Counted from the stretch's first letter, positions 35,894 to 44,205 are shown. The stretch is 64,000 nt of DNA from Jiangella gansuensis DSM 44835 (GCF_000515395.1 NZ_KI911782.1:3780606-3844605); one strand, 5' to 3'. Program-made: numbers and translations. Notes: generated from the letters alone by a model not told the origin.

Positions 35894-36382
35894 ATGACAG
35901 TCACACGAGTCGACAAGGACTTCGACGCTCTCACGTTGACGGTGGTCACCGAGTTCGACGCCCCGGCCGAGCGGGTCTGGCAGCTCTGGGCCGACCCACG
36001 GCAGCTGGAACGCTGGTGGGGGCCGCCGGACTATCCCATGACGGTACTGTCGTACGACCTGGCCCCCGGCGGCATGGTCAGGTACGTCATGACCGGCCCG
36101 GACGGCCAGGAGTCGCGCGGCTGGTGGCGGATCGGCGCCGTGACCCCGCCGGCGTCGCTGGAGTTCACCGACGGGTTCGCCGACCGCGACGGGCTCCCCG
36201 TCGCCGGGGCGCCCACGACGGCCATCCAGGTCCGGCTCGACGCGCGCGACGGCGTCGGCACCCGGATGGTGGTGCGCTCGGTCTTCAGCTCCCACGACCA
36301 CATGGAGCAGCTGGCCCGCCTCGGAGCCATGGAGATCTTCGCGGGCACGATCGGGCAGATGGACGCGGTACTGGCCGGGTGA
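35894..36382 (+). CDS. SRPBCC family protein (AHSA1-like)
   Basis: The 162-residue protein has the AHSA1-type helix-grip fold: VTEFDAPAERVWQLWADPRQLERWWGPP, the YDLAPGGMVRYVMTGPDG sheet and the C-terminal helix MEQLARLGAMEIFAGTIGQMDAVLAG. Such proteins bind small hydrophobic ligands and are often encoded with ArsR or TetR regulators. It is likely co-transcribed with the upstream RibD-like gene; the ligand is unknown. Confidence 0.85.
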   Translation: MTVTRVDKDFDALTLTVVTEFDAPAERVWQLWADPRQLERWWGPPDYPMTVLSYDLAPGGMVRYVMTGPDGQESRGWWRIGAVTPPASLEFTDGFADRDGLPVAGAPTTAIQVRLDARDGVGTRMVVRSVFSSHDHMEQLARLGAMEIFAGTIGQMDAVLAG

Positions 36383-36389
36383 GCGGCGG

Positions 36390-36803
36390 TCAGCCGGCCC
36401 GCCAGACGCGGTCGAACAGCTCCGGATCCAGCGGCAGCAGCCAGCAGCGCGCGACCCGTCCGGCGCGCATGCCGTACAGGCCCACCGTCGACCACGTCCA
36501 GTCGGTGCCGCCGATGGACGCGGTCCCGTCTGTGAGCGCCGCGATGGTGTCGCCGTCGCCGGTGAGCACGTCGCGTCGATGCATGCGGAACGTGCCCGTG
36601 GCCAGTCTCCGGCGCCGGTCGAAGTACGTGAAGACATCGTCGATGCCCCGGTACGTGCCGGTGATCGCGTTGTCGCCCGGAACGGTCCAGGTGATGTCGT
36701 CGGTCAGCAGTGAGCGCAGGACGGTGTCGTCGCCGCCGCCGTAGAAGGCGTTCTGCGCGGTGTGCAGGTCGTCCAGGAGGGTGATCGCCGACTGCCGGTC
36801 CAT
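36390..36803 (-). CDS. Nuclear transport factor 2-like (SnoaL-like) protein
   Basis: The 137-residue protein has the NTF2-like cone fold: an opening helix LLDDLHTAQNAFYGGGDDTVLRSLLTDDITWTVPG, the helix YRGIDDVFTYFDRR and strands ending RVARCWLLPLDPELFDRVWRAG. Such small proteins are enzymes (ketosteroid isomerase-like) or ligand carriers; no specific role is visible. It converges with the SRPBCC gene (7-base gap). Confidence 0.82.
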   Translation of the reverse strand: MDRQSAITLLDDLHTAQNAFYGGGDDTVLRSLLTDDITWTVPGDNAITGTYRGIDDVFTYFDRRRRLATGTFRMHRRDVLTGDGDTIAALTDGTASIGGTDWTWSTVGLYGMRAGRVARCWLLPLDPELFDRVWRAG

Positions 36804-36823
36804 GTCCCGAGGCTCTCACGCTC

Positions 36824-36883
36824 CCGGTGATCGACAGGGCGCTGCCACCCCTGGGCGGGCAGCGGCGCCCTCTCGATCACCGG
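36824..36883. terminator. Terminator-like hairpin with GGTGATCG outer stem
   Basis: CCGGTGATCGA/TCGATCACCGG-type outer arms flank a GC-rich inner stem (CAGGGCGCTGCC with GGCAGCGGCGCCCT). It lies between two minus-strand genes, downstream of the AbiEii-type gene's upstream neighbour. The outer stem is shared with the hairpin at 5892-5944. Confidence 0.6.
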
Positions 36884-36894
36884 AGGGGACCGGG

Positions 36895-37800
36895 TCAGGT
36901 CCAGCGGCGTTCGACGCCGGACCAACGGTGGCCTCGCACCGAGCCGTCGAAGGCTCCGGCGGCGAAGCGGTTGACGTCGCCGAGTACGTCTGCGAAGTCG
37001 TCCGGCAGGCGGTCGTCGAGGCCGAGCCGGCTGCGCCAGGCGCGCCACTTCGGTTGAGCAAGCGCGGCGAAGCCGTCGAGATCGAGCGAGGCTCTGTGAA
37101 GCTCTACACCACGATGGTCGGCGACCTGCCGGACCGCCACGGTGAGCTCCGTGCCGTCCTGGTCGTGTCGGCGGGCCAGCAGATACACGTCGGCGAAGTC
37201 CCGCCACCTGGTGTTCGCCGAACCCCGTGCGGCGGCCGTGACGAGCTTCTCGGCGAAGACCATGCTCAACGGGTAGCCGAGCAGCCGGATCGATCCGCCG
37301 AGCAGTCGCGGCAGCTCGATCGGGCGAGGTGCCGGCCAGATCGGGTCGCCGACGTTGACGTCGACGTGGAAGCGCAGCCGCGCCCGGTCCAACGAGCAGG
37401 GCATGGTGACCCGGACGCCGCCGTACTGGTCGTCGTCGCGGATCGTCGCTGCGGTCGTTGCGGCGTGGTCGAAGATCAGCCCGTCGTCGAGGCCGAGCGC
37501 GGCGACCTCGGCGAGCGCGGCCCGTACGGTGTCGGCGTCACGGTCGAGACCCAGGGCGGCGACGTCGATGTCGCGCGTCGGGCGGCGGGTGTCGAAGGCC
37601 GCCAGCAACACTCCGCCCTTGAGCACCATGCGATCGGCCAGCGGCGACGTCCGCAGCCGGTCCAGGAATCCTTCGAGGGCATAGAGCTGCAGCAGTTCCG
37701 CGGTGTCGCGCCCGTGCGCCCGGGCATGGCGGCGCAGGTCCAGATAGACGCGTCCCCCGGCCGTGGCTCGGGTGGGGCGGCGGCCGGGGGATGGCGTCAC
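36895..37800 (-). CDS. AbiEii-type nucleotidyltransferase toxin
   Basis: The 301-residue protein starts at GTG 37800, overlapping the AbiEi-type stop in GTGA. It has the nucleotidyltransferase core of AbiEii/MenA toxins: VLKGGVLLAAFDTRRPTRDIDVAALGL near residues 55-80 (the GG motif and paired Asp). A helical C-terminus includes the Lys of VFAEKLVTAAARGSANTRWRDFADVYLLAR. These toxins add nucleotides to tRNA or other targets and stop growth, for example during phage infection. The antitoxin gene is directly upstream in the same transcript. Confidence 0.87.
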   Translation of the reverse strand: MTPSPGRRPTRATAGGRVYLDLRRHARAHGRDTAELLQLYALEGFLDRLRTSPLADRMVLKGGVLLAAFDTRRPTRDIDVAALGLDRDADTVRAALAEVAALGLDDGLIFDHAATTAATIRDDDQYGGVRVTMPCSLDRARLRFHVDVNVGDPIWPAPRPIELPRLLGGSIRLLGYPLSMVFAEKLVTAAARGSANTRWRDFADVYLLARRHDQDGTELTVAVRQVADHRGVELHRASLDLDGFAALAQPKWRAWRSRLGLDDRLPDDFADVLGDVNRFAAGAFDGSVRGHRWSGVERRWT

Positions 37801-38426
37801 AGCAGGACCTCCAGGGCGTGCCGGATGCTCGGAAGCGTCCGGGGGAAATGGCCGGCCATCGCCAGCAGCGCGCTCGGTTGCGACCCGCGCCGGCTCAGCC
37901 AGCGGCGCAGCGCTTCGTACGCCTCGTCCGAGCCGGTGAGGTGCCGCATCCGGAACGTGTCGACGATGGTTCTCTCCGCGATGTATAGGCCGAGGTCCAG
38001 TTGGCTGTCCACACGGTGCTTTATGCGGCCGACCTCGAACGTGCCGGCGGCGAAGGAGTGCCACGTCACCGGGCCGGTGGTGGCGGGGAACCGGCTGCCG
38101 CGCGGCAGCGCCAGATGCGGCGCTGCCGGGATGGCGTCGCTGAGGTCGTGCTCGACCAGCGCGCTGGTCAGGCACAGCGTCGCGCGCGGCGCCCGAGCGG
38201 CGACCTCGGTGAGCGTCGGATCGGCGAACTCGGCGTCGATGCGTCGGTAGAGGCCTCGGCCCAGTGGCTCGATGACGCCGACATCGCGCAGGCCGTATAG
38301 CCCGCGGTGGTCCAGCCCTGCCAGCCGGCCCTCGGTGTAGGTGAAGGTCGCGGGCAGGCGCCGCAGCGCTGCCTGTGCCCGCTCGGGGAGGCGGTCGGAG
38401 CGGTCGGCCGGCAGCTGGTTCGACAT
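37797..38426 (-). CDS. AbiEi-type antitoxin/transcriptional repressor
   Basis: The 209-residue protein starts at ATG 38426. Its N-terminal winged helix (RAQAALRRLPATFTYTEGRLAGLDHRGLYGLRDVGVIEPLGRGLYRR) is typical of type IV antitoxin AbiEi proteins. The C-terminal domain (LTSALVEHDLSDAIPAAPHLALPRGSRFP, RIVDTFRMRH-like segment) would counter the toxin and strengthen repression. It represses its own promoter in known systems by binding two inverted repeats. A matching 18-base inverted repeat begins right next to its start codon (38427-38473). Confidence 0.85.
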   Translation of the reverse strand: MSNQLPADRSDRLPERAQAALRRLPATFTYTEGRLAGLDHRGLYGLRDVGVIEPLGRGLYRRIDAEFADPTLTEVAARAPRATLCLTSALVEHDLSDAIPAAPHLALPRGSRFPATTGPVTWHSFAAGTFEVGRIKHRVDSQLDLGLYIAERTIVDTFRMRHLTGSDEAYEALRRWLSRRGSQPSALLAMAGHFPRTLPSIRHALEVLL

Positions 38427-38473
38427 GGGAGAAAGTGTAGACACCAATGCCACAAGTGTCGACGTTTTCTCCC
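38427..38473 (-). promoter_or_regulatory. AbiE operator/promoter with embedded -35 and -10, leaderless start
   Basis: Arms 38427-38444 and 38456-38473 match at 15 of 18 positions. On the minus strand, TCGACA (-35, 38457-38462) and TACACT (-10, 38434-38439) are 17 bases apart, one in each arm. The ATG is about 7 bases past the -10, so the transcript is probably leaderless and the repressor would cover the whole promoter. Confidence 0.65.
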
Positions 38474-38503
38474 GGCCATGGGTGGCGAGCGCCGGCGGAG
38501 GCG

Positions 38504-38980
38504 TCAGAGGGCGAGCTTCATGCCCTCGTGGCTGGCGACGAAACCGAGACGGCGGTAGAAGCGATGCGCGTCGACGCGGGTCTTGTCCGTCGTGAGCTGT
38601 ACGAGGGCGCAGCCGCGCTCGCGGGCCAGGTCGATCACCCAGGCCATGAGCGCGGCACCGACGCCGCCCCCGCGCCGGTCCGAGCGCACCCGGACCGCCT
38701 CGACGAGGCAGCGTTCCGCACCGTGCCGGCCCAGGCCCGGGATGAACGTGAGCTGCACGCAGGCCACCACCTCGCCGGCGTCGTCGCCGACGACGAGGAC
38801 GTTGCGCGGGTCGGCGTCGATGGTCGCGAACGCCCGCTCGTAGGCGTCGTCGACGGAGGTGTGTTCACGGCCGCGGCCCAGGACGTCGTCGGCGAGCAGA
38901 GCGACGATGGCGGGCAGATCGGCGCGCGTGGCTTCGCGGAAGACAACCGTGGACAGCGCGGAATCGGTCACGCGCCCCAC
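38504..38980 (-). CDS. GNAT family N-acetyltransferase
   Basis: The 158-residue protein has the GNAT fold: FREATRADLPAIVALLADD, a central strand VLVVGDDAGEVVACVQLTFIPGLGR, the acetyl-CoA loop VRVRSDRRGGGVGAALMAWVIDLARERG and the C-terminal RFYRRLGFVASHEGMKLAL. It transfers acetyl groups to an amine; the acceptor is unknown. No linked genes suggest one. Confidence 0.88.
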   Translation of the reverse strand: MGRVTDSALSTVVFREATRADLPAIVALLADDVLGRGREHTSVDDAYERAFATIDADPRNVLVVGDDAGEVVACVQLTFIPGLGRHGAERCLVEAVRVRSDRRGGGVGAALMAWVIDLARERGCALVQLTTDKTRVDAHRFYRRLGFVASHEGMKLAL

Positions 38981-38981
38981 T

Positions 38982-39404
38982 CTAGGTAGGCGGCGCCACC
39001 TGCTTGGCCTGGGTGAGGCGCCAGTGGTTGCCGAACGGGTCGCGGAAGGCCGCGTCGATGCCGTAGAAGCGCTCCGTCGGCTCCTCGATGAACTCCACGC
39101 CCTTCGCCTTCAGCTCGCGGTAGGTGGCCCAGCAGTCCTGCGTCGCGAACGCGCCGGGGCCCATGTAGCCCGTCGCGACGAGGGTGCGGATCTGCTCGGC
39201 CAGCTCGCCGTCCACGACCGGCGGGCCCGGGACCACGAGCATCAGCGGCACCTCGGGGTGCTCCGGCGGGTGGACGACGAACCAGTGGAAGCCGTCCTGG
39301 ACCTCGTCATAAGCGACCTGGAAGCCGAGGGTGTCGACGTAGAAGGCGCGCGCCTCGTCCATGTCCAGCACGTTCACGCACACCAGGGCGAAACCGGTGA
39401 TCAC
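38982..39404 (-). CDS. VOC family (glyoxalase-like) protein
   Basis: The 140-residue protein starts at GTG 39404, about nine bases after GAGG; GTG 39413 is possible but too close to it. It has the VOC beta-alpha-beta layout (LDMDEARAFYVDTLGFQVAYD and, in the second half, YRELKAKGVEFIEEPTERFYGIDAAFRDPFGNHWRLTQ). These metal-dependent proteins are isomerases, dioxygenases or resistance proteins. It lies downstream of an AraC regulator and an alpha/beta hydrolase, all on the minus strand. Confidence 0.85.
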   Translation of the reverse strand: MITGFALVCVNVLDMDEARAFYVDTLGFQVAYDEVQDGFHWFVVHPPEHPEVPLMLVVPGPPVVDGELAEQIRTLVATGYMGPGAFATQDCWATYRELKAKGVEFIEEPTERFYGIDAAFRDPFGNHWRLTQAKQVAPPT

Positions 39405-39417
39405 AGCGTCCACTTCC

Positions 39418-40203
39418 TCACGAGCGACGCCGGCCGGCGAACTCGGCGACGACCGGCGTGATGGCCTCCGGAGCGACATTGTGGTCCTGACCGTCCAGCA
39501 CGTCGAATCCGGCACCCGGTACGGCCGCCGCGGCACGCCGGGCCGCCCCGATCAGGAACGCGGGGCTGCGAGAACCAGCCAACACCAGCGTCGGGACGGC
39601 GATCCGCCCGAACCGGTCCGCCGGGACGGTGGAGTCGCCCATGATCGCGGCGTCGTAGGCGAGCGTCGGCGCCAGGCTCAGGCCGGCCTGCCAGTACGGC
39701 GAGTGCCGCATGCCGTCGATGGCCTGGTCGGGCATCCCGACCTGCCGCATGAAGTGCGCGAGGGCGCCGTCGCGGTCGTCCACGCCGAGCAGTTCGTCCA
39801 GCCGCCCGGTGTACTCCGCCGCCCGACGGGGCCCGTCGGGGTCAACGCTGAACGGCGGTTCCCACATGACCAGCCGGGTGACCGGGAGGCCGCTGGCCGC
39901 CGCCTCCGCGGCCAGCGCCGCGCCGGACGACAACCCGAGCACGCCGGCGGATCCGCCGGCCGCCTCGAGCAGGGCGTGCAGGTCCTCGACCTCGCGGGCG
40001 ACGGCGTACGGCTGGGTGTCGCCGCTGTCGCCGCGGCCGCGCCGGTCGTAGTTGAGGACGGTGAAGTGCCGGGCCAGCGCGCCGGCCAGGGCCGCGTCGA
40101 CGCCTCGGTCGCAGGCGGCTCCGGCGACGACGATGATCGGTGGGCCCTCGCCCAACTGGTCGAACGCGATCTGCGTGCCGTCCTTGGACTCGATCCGCTC
40201 CAT
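39418..40203 (-). CDS. Alpha/beta hydrolase
   Basis: The 261-residue enzyme starts at ATG 40203 behind AGGAG. It has IIVVAGAACDRGVDAALAGAL (oxyanion region), YDRRGRGDSGD, the nucleophile elbow GLSSGAALA (Ser), an acid in VPTLVLAGSRSP and a His in GQDHNVAPEA. This set is close to fluoroacetate-dehalogenase-free esterase/lactonase relatives; the substrate is unknown. It is probably co-transcribed with the VOC gene. Confidence 0.87.
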   Translation of the reverse strand: MERIESKDGTQIAFDQLGEGPPIIVVAGAACDRGVDAALAGALARHFTVLNYDRRGRGDSGDTQPYAVAREVEDLHALLEAAGGSAGVLGLSSGAALAAEAAASGLPVTRLVMWEPPFSVDPDGPRRAAEYTGRLDELLGVDDRDGALAHFMRQVGMPDQAIDGMRHSPYWQAGLSLAPTLAYDAAIMGDSTVPADRFGRIAVPTLVLAGSRSPAFLIGAARRAAAAVPGAGFDVLDGQDHNVAPEAITPVVAEFAGRRRS

Positions 40204-40316
40204 GGTGCGCTCCTGTCGGCGGTGGCCGTGGCGGTTCCGCGGCCGTTCGTCGTCGACGATAGGAACGGCGCGACCAGCCCGGCTTCTCGAAAACTGCCCA
40301 GTTGCCGACGACGGCG

Positions 40317-40727
40317 TCAGAGCCGCGGCCGCGTCCACATGCGTACGTAGCAGGACGGCACCGTGGCCAGCGCGTCCGGGCGGTGCCGGGCCCGGTAGCC
40401 GCTGGGGCTGTCGCCGACGAAACGGCGGAACTGCGTGCTGAAAGACCCGAGGCTGGTGAACCCGACCGCGAGGCAGATCTCGGTGACGGTGAGGTCGCCG
40501 GCGCGCAGCATGGCCTTGGCCCGTTCCATCCTGCGGCTCATCAGGTACTGGTGCGGCGTCTCCCCGAACGCCGCTTTGAAGCTGCGACTGAAGTAGGCCG
40601 GCGACACCGACGCGCTGCGGGCGAGCGCGGCGACGTCGAGCTGTTCGGCGAACGCGCGGTCGATGAGGTCGCGCACCCTCAGCAGGTGCCGGGCGAGCGG
40701 AACGGCCGGCGGACTCACGTCTCCCAT
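40317..40727 (-). CDS. AraC family transcriptional regulator, short form
   Basis: The 136-residue protein consists almost only of the AraC DNA-binding domain, with two helix-turn-helix units (LDVAALARSASVSPAYFSRSFKAAFGETPHQYLMSRRMERAKAMLRAG and LTVTEICLAVGFTSLGSFSTQFRRFVGDSPSGYR). There is no sensor domain, like SoxS/Rob-type short regulators that are controlled by their own amount. It probably regulates the downstream hydrolase and VOC genes. Confidence 0.9.
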   Translation of the reverse strand: MGDVSPPAVPLARHLLRVRDLIDRAFAEQLDVAALARSASVSPAYFSRSFKAAFGETPHQYLMSRRMERAKAMLRAGDLTVTEICLAVGFTSLGSFSTQFRRFVGDSPSGYRARHRPDALATVPSCYVRMWTRPRL

Positions 40728-40798
40728 CCTTGCGCATCATCGCCACGGCGATCGCCTCGTTCTCCAGTGCTCACGCCTCGGCTGCCGGTGACCGTGGG

Positions 40799-41176
40799 CT
40801 ATGACGTACCGAGGCGCCTGCGCCACCGTCGCACGCCGACGCCGACCGCCGTCGTCACCGCCGCGCCGGCTGCTGCCTTGGAGAAACAGCCGGTCAGGGT
40901 CTTGCAGGTGGGAACCGGGTCCGGAGCGTGCGGGTTGTGGGTGACGTGCACGCGGTCGGCGGGGATCCAGCCGTTGCGCGACGGGAACTCGTTGCCCTCG
41001 GTGTTCATCTGCTTGTAGAACCAGTCGCCGTCCCATTTCTGGGCCAGGCACGTCACGTTGACCCGGAACCGGTCGCCGGTGAGGATGCCCACGACGAGCT
41101 GGTCGTCGTTGTAGATCGGGACCGTTCCGGACAGGTCGTTCATGGTGACGACCGGGAAGTTCGCGTCGAGTCCCAT
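40799..41176 (-). CDS. Hypothetical protein with SH3-like N-terminus and basic tail
   Basis: The 125-residue protein starts at ATG 41176. I recognise no named family. The first 85 residues (GTVPIYNDDQLVVGILTGDRFRVNVTCLAQKWDGDWFYKQMNTEGNEFPSRNGWIPADRVHV) look like a bacterial SH3-type beta fold with a Cys. The C-terminus has a short hydrophobic stretch (AAAGAAVTTAVGVGV) and a basic RRWRRRLGTS end. There is no N-terminal signal peptide. Confidence 0.6.
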   Translation of the reverse strand: MGLDANFPVVTMNDLSGTVPIYNDDQLVVGILTGDRFRVNVTCLAQKWDGDWFYKQMNTEGNEFPSRNGWIPADRVHVTHNPHAPDPVPTCKTLTGCFSKAAAGAAVTTAVGVGVRRWRRRLGTS

Positions 41177-41271
41177 GGCTGTGCCCCCTGGCGCCGAGAC
41201 GTCGTCGTGCGGTGGTGCCGAGCGTAGACCGGCGACGGCGTCCGTGGGGGATCGTGCCGGCGGCAGACGGG

Positions 41272-42168
41272 TCAGCGGTTGCCCGGCGCGGTCTCGGCGA
41301 CGGACGCGGTCGCGGCGGCCGGCGCTGGTTCGGCGACCGGCGCGGTGGCGCTGCCGAGCAGGGCGAGCGCCCGCTCCGACGGGCTACCGGGCTCGGCGTG
41401 GTAGGCGACCAGGAGCTGTCCCGGCGCGCTGGCGACCGCGAGCGTGTCGTAGGCGAGCGTCAGCTCGCCCACCAGCGGATGCATGAACCGTTTGGTGCCC
41501 GAGGTCTTCGGCCGCACGTCATGGCGAGCCCAGAGCCGGCGGAACTGGTCGCTCTTCAGCGACAGCTCGCCGACCAGCTCGGTGAGCCGCGGTTCGTCGA
41601 GGTCCGCGCCGGCGGCCGCGCGGAGGCTGGCCACGGTCTCCAGTGCGACGGTGTCCCAGTCGGGGTAGATGTCGCGCGCGGCCGGATCCAGGAACACCGC
41701 CCGCACCTGGTTCACGCCCAGGCCGGAGCACGAGTTGAGGGCCAGCGCCAGCCGGTTCGCGGCCAGCACGTCGAGGTACCGGCCGAGCACCAGGGCGGGC
41801 GTGTCCGGCCAGCGTTCCAGCAGCCGCAGCACGCCCGGTGTGGGCTTCTCCGGACGGCTCGGCGCTCGGCGTCGCCGGGGCGTCGGGCGGGCCAGCTCGC
41901 GCAGGTGCGCCGCGGCGTCGTCGTCGAGGCCGAACACCCGGGCCAGCGCGTCGACCACCTGTTCGGACGGGTGCTTGTCGCGGCCCTGTTCGAGGCGGAC
42001 GTAATAGTCGGCGCTGACGCCGGCCAGCATGGCGACCTCCTCGCGACGCAGCCCGGGCACCCGCCGGCGGCCCCAACCGGCTGGCAGGCCGACGTCCTCG
42101 GGCCGGGCCAGCTCGCGCCGGGCGCGCAGGAAGTCACCGAGCCGCGTGTCCGCATCCGCCATGCTCAC
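41272..42168 (-). CDS. XRE family regulator with MmyB-like ligand domain
   Basis: The 298-residue protein has an N-terminal helix-turn-helix (VPGLRREEVAMLAGVSADYYVRLEQGRDKHPSEQVVDALARVFGLDDDAAAHL, about residues 37-88). A larger C-terminal MmyB/PAS-like domain follows (VLRLLERWPDTPALVLGRYLDVLAANRLALAL, YPDWDTVALETVASLRAAAG, HPLVGELTLAYDTLAVASAPGQLLVAYHA), which binds fatty-acid-like ligands in known members. It is divergent from an SDR gene with a long operator between them, a frequent pairing in actinomycetes. It probably represses the SDR and itself. Confidence 0.88.
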   Translation of the reverse strand: MSMADADTRLGDFLRARRELARPEDVGLPAGWGRRRVPGLRREEVAMLAGVSADYYVRLEQGRDKHPSEQVVDALARVFGLDDDAAAHLRELARPTPRRRRAPSRPEKPTPGVLRLLERWPDTPALVLGRYLDVLAANRLALALNSCSGLGVNQVRAVFLDPAARDIYPDWDTVALETVASLRAAAGADLDEPRLTELVGELSLKSDQFRRLWARHDVRPKTSGTKRFMHPLVGELTLAYDTLAVASAPGQLLVAYHAEPGSPSERALALLGSATAPVAEPAPAAATASVAETAPGNR

Positions 42169-42200
42169 GAGGCTAGTACGGGCCCGGCGGCGAGGGTGGC

Positions 42201-42239
42201 CCCGCGACTACCAGGATCCCGGCTCCTGGCGGTCGCGGG
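42201..42239. promoter_or_regulatory. XRE operator between divergent regulator and SDR
   Basis: CCCGCGAC-TA-CCAGGA, a 7-nt centre, then TCCTGG-CG-GTCGCGGG form a 39-bp perfect two-block palindrome. It lies midway between the divergent starts at 42168 and 42278. Confidence 0.7.
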
Positions 42240-42277
42240 AGCTGGTTGGTCCGTCACGCCGGCCGCACCGTGGAGTC

Positions 42278-43033
42278 ATGACAACACACACCACGAACAC
42301 CCTGGCCGGCCGCGTCGCGGTGGTCACCGGAGCCACCAGCGGGATCGGCGAGGCCACCGCCCGGCGGCTGGCCGCCGACGGCGCGTCCGTCGCGGTTCTC
42401 GGCCGGCGCGAGGACCGGCTCAAGGGGCTGGCCGGCGAGATCGGCGCCATCGTCGTGTCCACCGACGTGGCCGACCGCGACGCCGTCGAGCGTGCCGCCG
42501 CCGAGATCCGGTCGGCTCTGGGCCGGGTGGACCTCGTCGTCGCGAACGCCGGCGTCATGCTGGGCGCGCCGTTCGAGTCCGCGCACACCGGCGAGTGGGA
42601 CCAGATGATCGCCACCAATGTGAACGGCCTGCTCTACACCGGCCGCGCGTTCGCCGACGACCTCATCGCCGCGGCCGCCGACGGTCAACCGGCCGACCTG
42701 GTGAACGTCGGCTCCATCGGCGGGCACCAGGTCTTCCCGAACTACGCCGTCTACGACGCCACGAAGGCCGCCGTCGCCCACCTGACCCGCAACCTGCGTG
42801 CCGAGCTGGGGCCGCGTCGGGTCCGGGTCAAGAACGTCGAACCCGGCCTGGTCGGCACCGAATTGGGCGACGGCATGCTGGACGCGACGAACAGGGAGAA
42901 CCTGGCCACGTGGCGCGGGTCGATGGAGGTGCTGGTGCCGGAGGACATCGCCGACGCCATCGCGTTCGCCGTCTCCGTTCCGCCGCGGCTCAACGTCGCC
43001 GAGCTGATCCTGGTGCCGACGGAACAGGGTTGA
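42278..43033 (+). CDS. SDR family oxidoreductase
   Basis: The 251-residue short-chain dehydrogenase starts at ATG 42278. It has the cofactor motif VVTGATSGIGEATARRLA, NAGVMLGAP, the catalytic Ser in VNVGSIGG and the active-site pair in NYAVYDATKAA (Tyr and Lys). GRREDRL after the second strand favours NADP. It oxidises or reduces an alcohol/ketone of unknown identity under control of the divergent XRE regulator. Confidence 0.93.
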   Translation: MTTHTTNTLAGRVAVVTGATSGIGEATARRLAADGASVAVLGRREDRLKGLAGEIGAIVVSTDVADRDAVERAAAEIRSALGRVDLVVANAGVMLGAPFESAHTGEWDQMIATNVNGLLYTGRAFADDLIAAAADGQPADLVNVGSIGGHQVFPNYAVYDATKAAVAHLTRNLRAELGPRRVRVKNVEPGLVGTELGDGMLDATNRENLATWRGSMEVLVPEDIADAIAFAVSVPPRLNVAELILVPTEQG

Positions 43034-43187
43034 CTCTCCGCCTGGTCAGGCGGTCGCGGCCGGCGTCCCTGTCGACGCCGGCCGCGATCTGGCTGAGATC
43101 TTTCGCATAATGATCTTGCGCGCCGGCCGTTTCTCCGCCACTGTCATCCGTACGATCTGGTTCTTCGGGGCAAGGAGGATCTAGCGG

Positions 43188-43664
43188 ATGAAACGTGCCT
43201 TCCGTGTCATCGCCGTCGTCGGGCTCCTGCTCCTCGGCTTCGCCGCACCAGCCGCGGCCGGTGGCAATTCGACGCTGCCGCCCGGAGCGGCGGACATGAC
43301 CACCATGGCCGGGCCGTGCGGGTCCTCGTACCGGCACATCGGGCACTATCCGATCAAGAACGGGTCGCAGACGCTGGCCTACCTGGACGTCTACTGGTCC
43401 GGTACGGCGAAACGGAACTGCCTGGTCACCAACCACGCGTCGGCCACCTATGGCGTCTCGCTCTACACCCAGGCGACCATCCGGCCCAGCGGGTACAGCT
43501 GGCCCAGCTGCCCCAGCAGCACCGGTTGCGACGCCGGCCGCTACAGCTACTACGCCGGCCCGGTGTACACGCCGGCCGGGGTGGACATGTCGAACCGCTG
43601 TGTCGACGTCACCGGCGTCATCGACTGGGCGCAGCGCACCCTGACCCGCATCCACTGCGGCTGA
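43188..43664 (+). CDS. Small secreted Cys-containing protein, hypothetical
   Basis: The 158-residue protein starts at ATG 43188 behind AAGGAGG. A signal peptide (FRVIAVVGLLLLGFAAPAAAGG) is followed by about 130 extracellular residues with six Cys (e.g. GPCGSSY, CPSSTGCDAGRY, CVDVTG, IHCG end), probably forming disulfides. It resembles spore-associated or secreted small proteins of actinomycetes (CGSSY start). I cannot assign a function. It is a single gene with its own promoter region upstream. Confidence 0.75.
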   Translation: MKRAFRVIAVVGLLLLGFAAPAAAGGNSTLPPGAADMTTMAGPCGSSYRHIGHYPIKNGSQTLAYLDVYWSGTAKRNCLVTNHASATYGVSLYTQATIRPSGYSWPSCPSSTGCDAGRYSYYAGPVYTPAGVDMSNRCVDVTGVIDWAQRTLTRIHCG

Positions 43665-43721
43665 CGCTGGACGGTCGGCCGCCGGGCGGCTGATTCCCGG
43701 CCGGCCCGGGTTCCGGCGTCG

Positions 43722-44168
43722 TCAGTCGTCCGTGGTGACGCGCTGTGGGCCGGAACCCTGCTCGCTGTACACGTCGTCAGGGTTGAGCAGGCGGCACGAC
43801 TTCATCGACAGGCAACCGCAGCCGATGCACCCGGTGAGTTCGCGCTGCAGGTTCTCCAGTTCCCGCTTCTTCGCTTCGAGCTGCGTCTGCCAGCGTCGGG
43901 AGAGCCGGTGCCAGTCGTGGGAATCGGGCATGTGGTCCATCGGCAGGGTGGCGAACACCTCGGCGACGTCGGCGAGTGAGATCCCCAGCCGCTTCGCCAC
44001 CAGGATCAGGGAGATCCGCCTGATCATGAACCGCGGGTAGCGCCGCTGGTTGCCCGCCGTGCGCCGCGATTCGATCAGGCCGAGCTGTTCGTAGTAGTGC
44101 AGCGCCGACACCGCGACGCCGGTGCGGCGCGCGACCTCGCCCACCGGCAGCATGTCATCGGGATCCAC
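43722..44168 (-). CDS. soxR: Redox-sensitive transcriptional activator SoxR
   Basis: The 148-residue MerR-family protein has the N-terminal helix-turn-helix (LPVGEVARRTGVAVSALHYYEQLGLIESRRTAGNQRRYPRFMIRRISLI), a dimer helix and the four-Cys cluster CIGCGCLSMKSC near residues 113-124. That cluster holds the [2Fe-2S] centre which senses redox-cycling compounds. When oxidised, it activates transcription from a SoxR box. Such a box lies at 44206-44223, just upstream of the gene and facing a divergent, broken MFS gene. Confidence 0.95.
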   Translation of the reverse strand: MDPDDMLPVGEVARRTGVAVSALHYYEQLGLIESRRTAGNQRRYPRFMIRRISLILVAKRLGISLADVAEVFATLPMDHMPDSHDWHRLSRRWQTQLEAKKRELENLQRELTGCIGCGCLSMKSCRLLNPDDVYSEQGSGPQRVTTDD

Positions 44169-44205
44169 GCCTGCACACCTCCTACCAGGCAGTTCCGTGG
44201 GTTGA

